The notes under the pieces were generated by a model, which saw nothing but the letters and a program-made list of their open reading frames with translations, was not told the origin of the DNA and searched no databases. From positions 44,753,485-44,817,484 of the forward strand of contig NC_133774.1 in NCBI RefSeq assembly GCF_003597395.2: DNA of 64,000 bases, given 5' to 3'. A program made the position numbers and the translations under genes. The DNA comes from Chelonoidis abingdonii (lineage: Eukaryota; Chordata; Testudines; Testudinidae). Shown here in pieces: positions 22,901 through 33,959 of this stretch (positions are counted from its first letter, which is position 1; every line of letters begins with the position of its first letter).

Positions 22901-24579
22901 GGCCAAGAGTTTGTTCCTATTTCTGCTAGAGGGTATTTGTGCATACGTACAATTAGATATTTTTATTACATTTTGCACATTAGAATTAAATTGAAATAAA
23001 AACCGTGCATTTCAAATGGTTAAAAGATTCTCCTCTCTCTCATACCAGTTTTGAACCAGTGAAACATCATTGGCTCTACCAGAGTTATTCCAGATTTACA
23101 GTGATGTAAGTGAGAGGGGAATCAGACTCATAGTAATACTGATCAAAAAGAGGAGGACCTGATTAAAAAAATAGCTATGGATATATAAATATAAAAAAAT
23201 CACTCTTGCTAAATAAATCCTACATTGATTGATGGGAAGGGACAGATTGCACCCTGCTGCTCTATGGATGTTCAGTGAGAACAGCAGCACAAGCCAACCC
23301 TGCTTGTACACCTGGGGAACACATGCTGAAGTAGCAAAAATGACCCAACCAAACATCACATAAAACTGTAATGAAGTGCATCATTTTAAAGCCAAAAGGT
23401 CCTAACAAGTGAGCTGACTTTCAAAAGTGCTGAGCAGCTAGCTACCAGTTTAGTCCTGCTGGGCATGTTGTGCACTTTTGAAAATCAGGCTCTTTCTGAG
23501 GATGAATAAATGTAGCATGCATTTTTGAAGATTTTGCCCACTTTTTAAATGTTGTGAATGATTTTAGGCACAGCAAACTTTTAGCCACTGCTAGATGAAA
23601 TCTATTGCACACAAGAGGCACTATGTACAGTTTGCAGGCAAATGGAACTGTGCACATTCTGAGACTCAACCATCAACTGAAAATGCATGCCTGTTGGTCA
23701 TGGAAACATTTCAACGTGTCTCAGATATTATTTTCTAATCAGTGTTTTCCTTTCACTAGGCAAATATGAGTCAAGCTGTCTCTGAAAAGAAGAAGAACAC
23801 GAGCCCAGATTGTTTCTTATGCTGCTCCAGAGCTTATAGGGGTTGTCTCAACCAATCGGGGAACCAGAAACAACACCATGTGACTTCAGCTCTATGTCTA
23901 GTCCCAGTGAAGCCAACTCAAAAATGCCCTGTGAAAATCTGCAGTGAAATTTGCATCCACATCAGAACAATGCAAACAATTTCATGGTCATTTTTCAGTA
24001 ACACTTCTGCAAACAAACAGAATGTGGTTGGAAACAACACGTTTTTCACAGAAGCTAAGTGAATTCAAAAGGGGGTATGTTTAGGGAGTGTTTCCAATTT
24101 TGCTGCAAAGCTTCATATCGCTCTAATGACCACAAATGTAACTAATACTGTTGGTTGACAACATATGCAAGAACAAAGAGACAAAGAGAGCAATTACAGG
24201 AAAACTGTTAACCCATTGAGTGCCCAATGGCAAAATGGAAGACTGAGGCAGCTGTATCAGAAGAAATAGAAGAAAAGTCAGAGAGAAACACATATAAATT
24301 CCCAACAAATACTAAAAAGAAAGACACATTCAGTAAGTCAGCTGAGATGTACAAGGATGCCCTGTGTCTGCTCCTAAGCCAGGTTTTAAAGTTTCATTGT
24401 GGTATTATGTATGATACTGTATCTCTGTTGCAGTTGCATAGTATAATCTGCCTCTCAGGGGAGTGAGTGGAGGAAGGCAAGCCCAGAAGGGTATGTTGCA
24501 ATCAGAATGTAAAGTTTTTGTTAGACACATCAGTGATCCTGGATGACTAGATCTCAACCATGTGCCTTTTATCATCTTC
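19971..24579. other. Unique DNA, nothing recognised
   Basis: 4.6 kb without a recognisable gene or clear transposon. It contains a short TC-rich run near 22398-22413. Open frames of 84-115 codons (for example 21259-21606, 22529-22783, 23766-24062) show no domain. Old unrecognised repeats are possible. Confidence 0.4.
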
Positions 24580-24900
24580 AGTTAACTCACAGTTATCATG
24601 CTTTGTCATCTCCAGGCTGGGCTACTGGAATGTGTGTCATTTAGGTCACTGTGAAGCTTCAGCTAGAGCAAAATATTGTCACCTGCATCTAAAGTTGAGC
24701 AAGCTGGTGTGCATGCAACACCTTTAACTCTGTGCTCTGAGCTGGTTACCAAAATCCTCTTCTGGATGCAATTCAGTTATCATCCAAAAATCCCTGAAAG
24801 GTCGCAGACCTGACTATTTTAGGCTCAGAGTGTCTGTCTTTGCCTTTGCCTACTTGCAACGGTAGCATTCCAGAAGAAAGGTCTTGCTGTCTTCCCGCAG
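24580..24900 (+). mobile_element. L2-like LINE remnant, reverse transcriptase C-terminal region
   Basis: Out-of-frame pieces in the right order resemble the end of an L2-type ORF2: FVISRLGYWN (near 24600), KLQLEQN (24655-24675), then a W-L-V-like block and a 'K-G-R-R-P-D-Y-F' block near 24800. Frames change between pieces, so it is ancient and inactive. Confidence 0.5.
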
Positions 24901-27417
24901 GGATGAAATTAAAAAGGAGAATGGCAGAATAGTCTAGGCACAGATCCCTCAGCTCTCAAGCTCATTCCCTTCTGTGGGTCACTATAGTGCAAGTTACGTT
25001 TTTTTAGGACGGAGAGCAAGTTTCATTTCCCACAGTTTAGGCCTCATAGCCTGATGGCATTAATCTCATCAGCGGGTGAGGGAACTGGGTGTAGGCAAGG
25101 GTGAGTTTCATCAGTGACCATTTTGGCAACAGCTGTTCATTTTAATCTCTAAAGTGCTCAGATATCACAATGATGGGTGCAAAAGGAATTACCAAAATAA
25201 ATAATGTTTTTACAACATTTTGATAAATACACAAGCTGTTGAATGGCTGCTACATATAGAAATAATTGCCACCACCATTGTTATTACTTATGATATGGTA
25301 TTCTACAGGAAGCTTTTCATACTTGTTTCTGATCTCAATATTCTTAAAAAGGTATGTTTATGTTTGGTGGATTTTTTTTTAATCTATTGTACACATTTAC
25401 CGATCTGATGGCTTAGCAACATCTGAAATTCAAAACTGGCATATGTGTCTAGCTAAATCTGAACACTCCCCAAGCAGTGTCAACAAACCCCAGAAATGCA
25501 AAGCTGAGTGAAAATGCAAATATAGCCTGCATCATGAAAGTTCTAGTCTTGTTTTATGTGCTTTATCAGAATTAATAGAAAGTATAATCATACAGCTTAA
25601 AAAAAGGTGAAATGGATCACAAACATGTAGTTTCTGTTCTCTGTGAAACTGAATATATTTCCGTAGTTGCACTCAGATAACACATAGCTTTGATTTCCCT
25701 CAGATATGCCAATTGCAGAGTCACTGGAACAACTATTCTATGAGATAAATATCTCATTTTCAGAGATTGTGCACATTTTATCTGCTTTGAATTGATTCAA
25801 TATGGTTTCTTCACAACAGTTTTCAAGCAGAGTAAATATTAAATTGACCTAGATACAGAAGCCAAAACTAATTAATTTTGGTCAACATAATCCTAACAAA
25901 TTAAGACATGTTAAATGAGCTATACTGATCTCTTTTGGCCCTCTGAAAAAAATATGTATTTGTGCCTCATGGCAATATGGTACAAATGCAGTATGTTCAA
26001 CATTGTTTGTTGAATTTTACTCTTGAATGTCTCAATGTTTCACATTCGTGGGGATCTCTCACACAGTATATAATTTTAAACACACTAGGCTGCATCTTTC
26101 ATTCATCATCACCAGTAAAGAGAATGTAAATCAATCAAAAGTCCACTGCAGAACAGGAAGCATGCCAATCAGAAACAGATTTATTTATTTCCCTTGAAAC
26201 CAGGCAAAGAACAATAGTAACACCCCTTAGAAAGGCTCAAAAGATGAGGCATAACACAAATATTCAAATTACGTTCCAAAGACACATTACTTTGTGCTAT
26301 GTAAAGTCTAAATTATACTAACATGTGACTTAATGGAGGTAGAGCTGATCTGAGGCAAGTTATGTAAACATCTTTCTACAATTAGGCAACATCATTTTCC
26401 ATAGTAAATCTCATGAAAATATTCATAGTAATATCCTCAGCACAGTGGCTGGAAGCCAGGTACCCCAAAGGTTATAAAAATCCATCCGAACTTAAATCAC
26501 TATGCCGCACCATTGCATATTCGCACGTAACTTGATGACACCAAAACTTTGGCTTCGTTGTGACTAGGTCAGAAACATACCAATCGCCCCCGGTTTCCAT
26601 TTTCCTTTCACAAGACAGACTCCTACGTACTTCTGGCAACAGCACTTGGCATGGCCCTTAGGGCACTTGGACTCCGTCTAGTAGAAAACCTCTCATAACC
26701 TAAAGTTCCTGAACAGGCAAACACAAGAAAACACCAGAGACAGTTCAAACAAAACAAAAAAAACCACAGCAACCAAGAACCTGTTCTTTCTACTATTTCC
26801 CAGATGCTTCCCCATTAAAACTCTCTCCAGTTTCACCCAGGTGCAAAAATACATTTTAAGTCATTAGCTTTTATTCATTTTACCCAGGAAAAACATAACC
26901 CAGTGTCAGATCTGTCATTGCCTGCAGTGATCTCAGGGATCTATCAGTGCCACAGTTAGGACCTGATCGTAAGTCAATGGAACAATTTCTCTTGGAAACT
27001 TTGGATTTCAGTCCAGTCCTGACAGTATACATTCACCCATTATTGACAGCTTCTCCTTAATATTCAAAACCATCTCTGCTAATTCCTTCTTAAATGGTTT
27101 GCTAAACTGCATTTTCCTCTCCTTTTCTATGCCTCCTTCCAACCTACAGCATTCCTTTTCCAAATCTCTAGCACTCCATCTAAAACGCTGCTCCAATCAT
27201 TTTCCATTTCCCATCACCCTGAATATTTCTCCCCTTTCTTTAATTTCTTCAGTGGCTTTCCCTCTTTTTTCTTCTCCATACATTTTGAGCATCTCCCTCT
27301 CACCTTCTAAGTTCTCTTTAAATCTGTCCCCACCTATATTTTCTCCTCTGCTTAGTAGCACATTTGATCTGTTATAAAACATCCCAAACTATCAAAATGC
27401 TGTATAAATAATATTAG
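24901..27417. other. Unique AT-rich DNA, nothing recognised
   Basis: No gene found. The 92-codon frame at 27099-27377 is a CT-rich composition artefact. The region 25200-26500 is free of obvious repeats. Confidence 0.4.
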
Positions 27418-27520
27418 TCAAGGTGAGTGAGGTAATATATTTTATTGGCCCAACTTCTGTTGGAGAGAGAGACAAGATTTTGAGCTACACAGAGCTCTTC
27501 TTCAAGTCTGGGGAAGTTAC
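27418..27520 (-). mobile_element. Penelope-like terminal repeat with decayed hammerhead core
   Basis: On the minus strand: TTGAAGA (27499-27505), stem II GAGCTC...GAGCT, AAAA in place of GAAA (27478-27481), then CTTGTCTCTCTC and CAATAAAATATATTACCTC. It belongs to the same subfamily as 60005-60125. It lies just upstream of, and opposite in orientation to, the Penelope-like reverse transcriptase remnant at 27640-29108, so it could be an inverted flanking repeat of that element. Confidence 0.6.
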
Positions 27521-27791
27521 TCAGCATGTCATAGCAAAATATAAGGTGGAACAGATCAGGGTTAACACTTGACGCAAGAGATCATTCAGGGTGATTTGAG
27601 CAGTTAACACCCCTATAGTCCTAGGTTTAATGATTCATTTGCCAACAAATTCTTCCTCGAAGTGGCCCAGGAAGAGGCTGGCGTCCTGAAGAGCCATCCT
27701 AATGCCGAGGGCTGTTGTGGAATATTTGGACTCGTAGAAACCATCCTCAAATCACTCACCACCCAAAGGGCCAGTTTCCTTCAGGACACAA

Positions 27792-28742
27792 ACAATGTTC
27801 CCTCTAACTTTTCCATCCACGTGCAGAATAAATTTTGTTATGTGCATCAAAGTATATTCGGATGAGTGCCACCAGTGTAAACAAAAAAATTAGATATAAT
27901 ATGTATTTTTAAAAAGTTACCATAGAGATAATTAGTCCAGCCAGAACAGGTTAGGCATTTTAGAACTCACTACTCAAAGAATTTAAATGCAAGAGAAATA
28001 AAAATTATGAAATGCATAGACCAGTCAAAACACTAAAATAAAAATAAAATTACAGAGAATATATATGCATTGTTGGAAGTACCAAGAAGTAACAACAATA
28101 ATAATACAAACATGTGTTGGGAGGTGAGTGTGAAAGAGACAGAGTGTGTGTGTGTGTGTGACACAGAGACATGTGTGTGTGTGTGTGTGTGTGTGAAAGA
28201 CACCCAGAGACAGTATGTGTACTCGCTAGTGGGGAAGTTTCTGAGAGATGCCATGCGCTCTCTCTTTAGGGCACCCACTGAAAGCTCTCCTGCTGTGTCC
28301 TGAGCCCCATCTCCTCTGTTCCCGCTCTGCAGAGATGGGGTACGTGGGCAGGTGTGAGCTGGCTGCTGGGGAAGTCTCAGAGACTGTGTGCTGTCTCTTT
28401 TAAAAAAAGACACTCACTACCTGGAGGCTGGAGGCTTCAGACCTCAGACCGCAGCAACTCTGAGTCCTGAGCTGGACTATCCCCTCTGCCCTACTCTGCA
28501 GAGATGGGGTACAGGGGCGAGGAGAGTGGGACATCCTGACATCAGCACCACCCCCCCTACACTCTGCACAGCCAGCAGGAGGGTCCTGGGAACAGCTGAA
28601 AGAGCAATGTGGCTGCAAAGCAGCGGGGGGGGGGGGGGCACCTGAACACACACTGCCAGATGTGCGCGGCTCTGCTAATCAGCTGCGTCGCACTTGAATC
28701 TCTCCTGGGCAGCCGCTCAATCGTGCAGCTTGCAGGGAACAT
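27792..28742. mobile_element. hAT-like DNA element inserted in the Penelope-like RT
   Basis: About 950 bp with imperfect inverted ends CAATGTTCCCTCTAA (from 27793) and TTGCAGGGAACATAG (to about 28744). GGACACAA and GAACACAG beside the ends look like a decayed 8-bp target duplication. Discounting this block rejoins two pieces of Penelope-like RT. The interior has a TG microsatellite, an imperfect direct duplication (CTGCAGAGATGGGGTAC near 28329 and 28496) and no transposase, so the copy is non-autonomous. Confidence 0.6.
28144..28194. repeat. TG dinucleotide microsatellite
   Basis: Two TG runs (28144-28161 and 28172-28194) separated by ACACAGAGACA, inside the hAT-like insertion. They cause the His/Thr- and Cys/Val-rich open frames seen across this interval. 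Confidence 0.95.
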
Positions 28743-29108
28743 AGAACACAGCCAACTTCCTCCAGAAACTCTGCAACATTAACAACTTCCCTCAGAATAC
28801 CATCCTTGACACCATGTATGTCCATGCCCTATACACTAACATCTCTCACTATGACAACATTGCTGTCTGCATCAAAGACAATGGACAGCACTCAGATGTT
28901 AACCCCAAACACATCTCCAAACTCATTCATTTAATTATCATCAATAATAATTTTACATTCGAAAACAAAACAAACCTTTTGTCCAAACCATGGGAACAGC
29001 CATGGTTACCAGGATGGCTCCCCAAGATGCCAACCTCTTCATGGGCCTCCTCAAGAGAGAGTTTTTAAACCAATGGACCGTGAAATCAATGACATCCCTG
29101 AGATACAT

Positions 29109-29974
29109 CAATGCTCTAGCAGTGTAAATCAACAATAAATTACATTTGCATTCATTGTACAGCCCCTCTGCACTGCCTGAGTGGTGTAAAGTGGCCTTAG
29201 TGTAAATGAAAATCAGACCCTCAGACCATGATCCTGTAATGGGATGCCATTTGGCAGACCCCTATACCTAAACAGACTCCTATTGACATTAGGAGACTTT
29301 GAATCATTTTGCCTGCACATTCACATAGACTGTATTGTAGACCTCCGCCTTGGTCATCACAGCAGTAGTCACACTAATATAGTAGATACAATTGAGCCAA
29401 CATCACTTCTTCCTCATAAAAGGCAATTATGAGCTCCTCTCCACCTTTTGGCAGAATAGCTCTTCAGGTACCTGGGAGCAATACATTGTGGTAATAAGCA
29501 GCATCTTCACACACAGTTATATTCTTGTTTCCTATCTTCAGTGTCTAATTTTGTGTCACAGGCATTCTTCCTCAGCACCTGCATCAATATTTCAGCACTT
29601 TAAATTTCGTCAGATGAAAGTAGTCATGCTTCCATCTTCCTAGCATGCAGCGGTGGCAGCAGCACACTCCATTACCATAGCAACTCAAGGGCGCCTAAGC
29701 AACAAAATAAAACTGTCAGGCAGAAAGCTCTAAAAAAAGACCCCACCACCTGACTAACAAGGTCATGAGTAAATACAGCACGTAATTCTGATCAATAAAA
29801 ATGTGCTTGTGTTTTAAATTCAAATTCACCCAGAAACAAACTCAAAAACAAACTTAATATGCACAAACAATAAACTGCACTTCCTGGGTCGTACTGACTG
29901 AAAGGCAGCAAATTTCAGCAAACAAAAGCAAATACTTATTTGCAAAAAGCACAAGTCACCTGAGGAAATAATTG
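29109..29974. other. Unique DNA, nothing recognised
   Basis: No recognisable gene. 29120-29225 may be an old low-identity repeat. The rest appears unique. Confidence 0.4.
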
Positions 29975-30200
29975 TCACAAGATGTCACTGAGGTCAAAAA
30001 TTTAGCAGGATTCAAGAAAGGATTGGACATTTTTATGAATAATGAGGGCACCTAGAGATAAAATAGAAAGGAGTTTAAAATAATAACCACCTAGAGTTTT
30101 GGAAGGGATAGAAACCCTCATGATTCAGGGCAAAATCAGCTTCTAGCTGATGAGGATCAGGAAGAAACTTTCCCCAGGGTCAAGTTATTTCATAACTGCC

Positions 30201-30360
30201 TATGGCTTCTTTGTATCAGGAGGCAATTGTGTTAGTCTGTATCCACAAAAACAACATGAATCTGAAGAAGTGAGGTTTTTTTACCCGCGAAAGCTTATGC
30301 CCAAATAAATCTGTTAGTCTTTAGGGTGCCACCAGACTCTTTTGTTTTTATGGCTTCTTG
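30201..30360 (-). mobile_element. Penelope-like terminal repeat with 5' inversion and target duplication
   Basis: Flanks TATGGCTTCTTTG (30201-30213) and TATGGCTTCTTG (30349-30360) are the target duplication, one base different. On the minus strand the element tail (GTTGTTTTTGTGGATACAGA...GCCTCCTGATAC) is direct, and the upstream part is inverted. The inverted part reads on the plus strand as CTGAAGAAGTGAGG...GCGAAAGCTTATGC...GTTAGTCTTTAGGGTGCC. Twin priming during target-primed reverse transcription would explain the arrangement. Confidence 0.75.
30262..30300 (+). ncRNA. Hammerhead ribozyme-like motif
   Basis: CTGAAGA (30262-30268) is a perfect CUGANGA box. A stem II region follows (GTGAGG with CCCGC, one mismatch), then GAAA (30289-30292), then GC-TTAT-GC as a two-pair stem III (30293-30300). 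The following bases are CC where UC would be expected, so the cleavage site looks lost. Confidence 0.6.
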
Positions 30361-31535
30361 TACCTCCTTCTGAAACATCTAGCACAGTTGGAGGCAGCAT
30401 ACTGTATGAGATGGAACGCTGGTCTGTCTGGTATGGCAATTCGTATGTTCCTATGATAGTATATGTCTTTATCAGGTCAGTTCCACAACCTGGGCTTCTA
30501 GGGACTGTAAATGATGCTATACAATCCAGAAATGGGTCATTTTCTTCCACACTGCTCTTTATGCTTAGAATGCCCTTTCTCCACTGATGTGCAAGACCAT
30601 TACACAAGCCCTTCCTCCAGAACTACCATGACCCTAAGAACCTGTCACTGTCAACTAGCAAAGGATTCACTATTTTGTAATAGCAACCACTAACAGGCCT
30701 GACAAACTCACTCCACCCAGCACACCGCTTTCACAGCATTTATCCATAAAGAGTGTCATACTAGGTCTTCAAGAAAAGCCAGGATCACACTGGTCATTCA
30801 TATCTTTGTGAAGATAAAATAAATACTATGTAAGAAGGGGTGTGTGTGTGTGTGTATACATTGAAAATATGTTCCTAAAAGTATGAATCCAGGCTGGGTT
30901 AACAAACAGATTTTTGCCAGACAATGGATCTATATTCACCTGTCTGCCTCAGTCCACATATAAATTAAGCATTGCACACCATCACAGTGGGAGCACCTTT
31001 TGCACATAAAATCATATGAAGATGTGAAGTTAACAAAGAATCAGGACCCAAAACCAAAGAACTTTGGGGTATTAGGAGAAGCCAATAGGACACGCTTTCT
31101 TTCTACACCCGAGGAAGTAATCAGGCAGTGTGATTACATTCATGACAACAGGATGCCAGCCAGCCTTGGTTGGAAACCCTGCAAGAAAGCTTGGGTGAAA
31201 TAAGACTTAGATAGATAAAGTTAATTTTCATCTCTAGAAAGTGTGTATTGTGTTTGTTTTATATGTAACTTTTCTGTTTCCATTATCCTCACTATCTCTT
31301 CAATCTTAACAATCTATCATTGTTTTCACCATACATATATCTCAGTGTTGTGATGCTACATAGGAGCTGAGCCACAGCTGTATCAAACGAGCTGCTGTGT
31401 TCACCATCCAGTTGGGGATAGCAAACCTGGAATTGCTGTGAGTAGCGTGTCGGGGCTGGATATCACAAAGGAACACTTCAAAGGGGCTTGGGGACCAGGG
31501 TGCCCCATTATTACCCTGAAATCAAAGTGAAGGCT

Positions 31536-32275
31536 AGCAGTGAGGGCGAACAGAATGTTGGGAATCATCAAGAAAGGGATAGATAATAAGGCAGAAAATA
31601 TCATATTGCCTCTATATAAAACCATGGTACGCCCACATCTTGAATATTGCATGCAGATGTGGTCGCCCCATCTCAAAACAGATATATTGGAATTGGAAAA
31701 GATTCAGAAAAGAGCAGCAAAAATTATTAAGGCCTTGGAATGGCTTCTGTATGAGGAGAGATTAGTAAAACTGGGATTTTTCAGCTTGGAAAAGAGGCAA
31801 CTAAAGGGTGATATGATAGAAGTCTATAAAACCATGAGTGGTATAGAGAAAGTAAATAAGGAATTGTTATTTACTGCTTCTCATAATACAAGAACAAGGG
31901 GCCACCAAATGAAATTAATAGGTAGTAGGTTTAAAACAAACACAAGAAAGTATTTTTTCACGTGACACATTGTCAGCCTCTGGAACTCCTTGTCAGAGGG
32001 TGTTGTGAAGGTCAATACTATAACGGGGTTCAAAAGGGAGCTAGATAGATTCATGGAAGATAGGTCCATCAATGGGTATTGTCCAGAATGTGCTGGAATG
32101 GTATCCCTAGCCTCTGTTTGCCAGAAGCTGGGACTGGGTGACAGGTTATCATCAAGTGATCCATGCCCTATCTGTTCATTCCCTTTGGGGCACCTGCCAT
32201 TGGCAACTGTCAGCAGACAGGATACTGGACTTGATGGACCTTTGGTCTGACCCAGTATGGCCGTTCTTATGTTCA
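31536..32275 (+). mobile_element. CR1 LINE 3' end inserted in the Gypsy 5' LTR
   Basis: An open frame of 141 codons (31540-31965) is typical CR1 ORF2 C-terminus: [78 protein letters not shown]. It then changes frame into the end block LWNSL...TGFKRELDRFM. The UTR ends GACCCAGTATGGCCGTTCTT near 32275. The 3' LTR of the host element lacks this segment, so the CR1 arrived after the Gypsy insertion. The frame is unusually intact for the window but 5'-truncated. Confidence 0.95.
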
Positions 32276-32372
32276 TTGCCCTGAAAAGATTGTTTAGGTG
32301 GCTAACAGGTTGGTGGCATTCTGGAGCTGATATCCAGATAAGCACCAGTAAGTCTCTCTCTTGCTGGAGGCA

Positions 32373-32555
32373 GTCAGGTAACAAGAACAGGAGTACTTGT
32401 GGCACCTTAGAGACTAACACATTTATTTGAGCATAAGCTTTCATGGGCTTATGCTCAAATAAATTTGTTAGTCTCTAAGGTGCCACAAGTACTCCTGTTC
32501 TTTTTATGGATACAGACTAACACGGCTGCTACTCTGAAACCTGTCAGGTAACAAG
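32373..32555 (+). mobile_element. Palindromic Penelope-like terminal repeat in the LTR
   Basis: Flanked by a perfect 13-bp duplication GTCAGGTAACAAG (32373-32385 and 32543-32555). Inside, an inverted arm (32386-32447; ACAGGAGTACTTGTGGCACC...GAGCATAAGC) faces a direct arm (GCTTATGCTCAAATAAATTT...GTGCCACAAGTACTCCTGTT). The normal 3' tail ATACAGACTAACACGGCTGC and CTCTGAAACC then follow. The junction falls at the hammerhead GAAAGC position. The 3' LTR lacks the insertion. Confidence 0.9.
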
Positions 32556-32739
32556 GCGACTCACAATCCTGGGCACCCTGAGAATCATCACAGTAGTATA
32601 GTTGTGACAGGATCATACACCTAGTTCACTGGTTAGCTAAGGATCATGCTCCAAGGACTGGTAAATTGGATCCTACAAGATTCACACATGAGAAGATTGG
32701 GACCAGACAAAGAAAAGGTTACAGTTTTTATTTATTTAT

Positions 32740-33801
32740 TGTTTATTTCAGGTAAGGGAAATAGAACTAAAGCAGCCCCCAAAATGAGCAAGGACAATGG
32801 GAGTGCAGGCGCAGACATCCAGCCCGATACAACCCTCAGCAAAACAGCCATGAAGTTAGCAGTGGCCAGATTGAAGACAGAGAAAGTGGACAAGGAATGA
32901 GAGCACTAGAGGTGAGAAGCTGAATGGAGAGCCAAAGAGCAAGAAGTTGCATATCAGCAAATCATTGAACTAAAAGAGAAAGAAGCCCAAGGAAAAAAGA
33001 AGGAGCGGCTGTGTAGCCTGAGCCTAATGGACAAACAAGGACAGAGCCCTCAGACTATGGGTAATACTCCCCAATGATCATCCAGCTAGGACAATCCATG
33101 CCTTGCATACAGAGAAATGGATTGTATTGAAAAGTTTCTCACCACTTTTGAAAGAATATGGGAACTGCATAAGATTCCAGAAGGAAAAAAAAGAGTACCC
33201 ACGCTTGTCTCCAAACTCGGGTAAAGTACTGCAAGTGTTTGATGAGATGGAAATGGGGGAAGCATTGAAATGTGAGGAGTTTAAAAAAAGCTGTGTCGCA
33301 AAGGTTTCAAACCACGCCCGAGGGTGAAATTGGTTAAGATTTAGGAATCTCAGCAAGCATGATGAGTCATATAGTGTGTGTGCGTAGAATGTGATATTTA
33401 ATTTAAAAAGCAGGCAAAAAGGAAGGGAATTACTACCACTATTTGACTTCTTTGCACAGGAACAATTCCTGAGTACATGTACTGAAGAAATCAGAGTGGC
33501 TATTTGGGCTAAACCCCCTGCCACTGTACAAGAGGCAACTGATATTACTGATTCCTACTGCAAGACAGACTATCCTGTGAGTGCAAACCCTGGAAGGGAG
33601 GACAGAAGCCCAGTGTAAACTGGGGATCCTTTTTTATCCTAGGAGGAAAAAAAAAAAAAAAAGGACTGTGATGTGTCCAGGGACCCACCATCCAAGAACT
33701 AATCTTTTCCTGGTAATCATAATTACAGGCCTCTATCACAGGAGAACGGTCCAAGAAAGTGATATTCATGTGGCTTCACTGAGCACATGAGAAGAGATTG
33801 C
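32740..33801 (+). pseudogene. Gypsy gag remnant with SCAN-like region and zinc knuckle
   Basis: Pieces in several frames follow the gag order of SCAN-containing vertebrate Gypsy elements. Around 33120-33330 there is a VFDEMEMGEALKCEEFK block. Around 33460-33560 comes EQFLSTCTEEIRVAIW, then PATVQEATDITDSYC. At 33760-33801 there is a CX2CX4HX4C zinc knuckle whose first cysteine codon is TGA. By family this protein packages the element RNA. Frame changes, stops and a poly-A run (33646-33662) show that it is broken. Confidence 0.7.
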
Positions 33802-33959
33802 TGTAAGCAGGGGGAATCCAAATATAAACTCTGTTCAGCTGAGGTTAATGGTGCTACCTTAGATTCAGGACCCCTGTAGGTGCCTGAGGGGATCCTAGTG
33901 AATTTTGTAAGGATTGATTTATTGGAGGATGACAAAGAGTTTATCAAAGGTGCCAAGGT

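Larger units (their letters stand above)
27640..29108 (+). pseudogene. Penelope-like reverse transcriptase, split by a hAT-like insertion
   Basis: The first piece (about 27700-27791) reads V-E-T-I-L-K-S-L-T followed by ASFLQDT, the segment before the first catalytic motif. The second (28745-29108) reads FLQKLCNINN, then MYVHALYTNISHYDN, the DVxSLYTNI motif region with the aspartate of the D-V pair replaced by tyrosine. NNFTF and a frame change follow, then GTAMVTRMAPQDANLFM, the GTAMGTxMAPxxANLFM block. The Y-A-D-D catalytic box and everything downstream, including GIY-YIG, are missing. This is a dead RT fragment; the function by family is target-primed reverse transcription. Confidence 0.75.
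29975..30460 (+). mobile_element. CR1 LINE 3' end, split by an insertion
   Basis: The left part (29975-30200) has the CR1 3' UTR text TTCAAGAAAGGATTGGACAT...GATGAGGATCAGGAAGAAAC. The right part (30361-30460) has GGAACGCTGGTCTGTCTGG, ending ATTCGTATGTTCCTATGA. The interruption is a Penelope-like terminal repeat flanked by a duplicated TATGGCTTCTTTG/TATGGCTTCTTG. Confidence 0.85.
30629..32592 (+). repeat. 5' LTR of the Gypsy element, with two nested insertions
   Basis: LTR sequence occupies 30629-31535, about 32275-32372 and about 32556-32592. The gaps are a CR1 3' end and a Penelope-like terminal repeat. Paired landmarks with the 3' LTR are CACTGTCAAC, ATTTATCCATAAAGA, GTGTGATTACATTCATGA, GGGGATAGCAAACCTG, GGCTGGATATCACA and AAGTCTCTCTCT. 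It carries a longer TG run (30838-30855) than the 3' LTR. Confidence 0.85.

Noticed and set aside
27099..27377. Ser/Leu/Pro-rich 92-codon frame
   Set aside because: Explained by a pyrimidine-rich stretch; the opposite strand gives an equally open Glu/Lys-rich frame.
28033..28413. 126-codon minus-strand frame with His-Thr repeats
   Set aside because: It is the translation of the TG/CA microsatellite and flanking hAT-like insertion, not a protein gene.
32646..32900. 84-codon frame as a possible host exon
   Set aside because: It falls in the leader/gag part of the Gypsy element between its LTRs.
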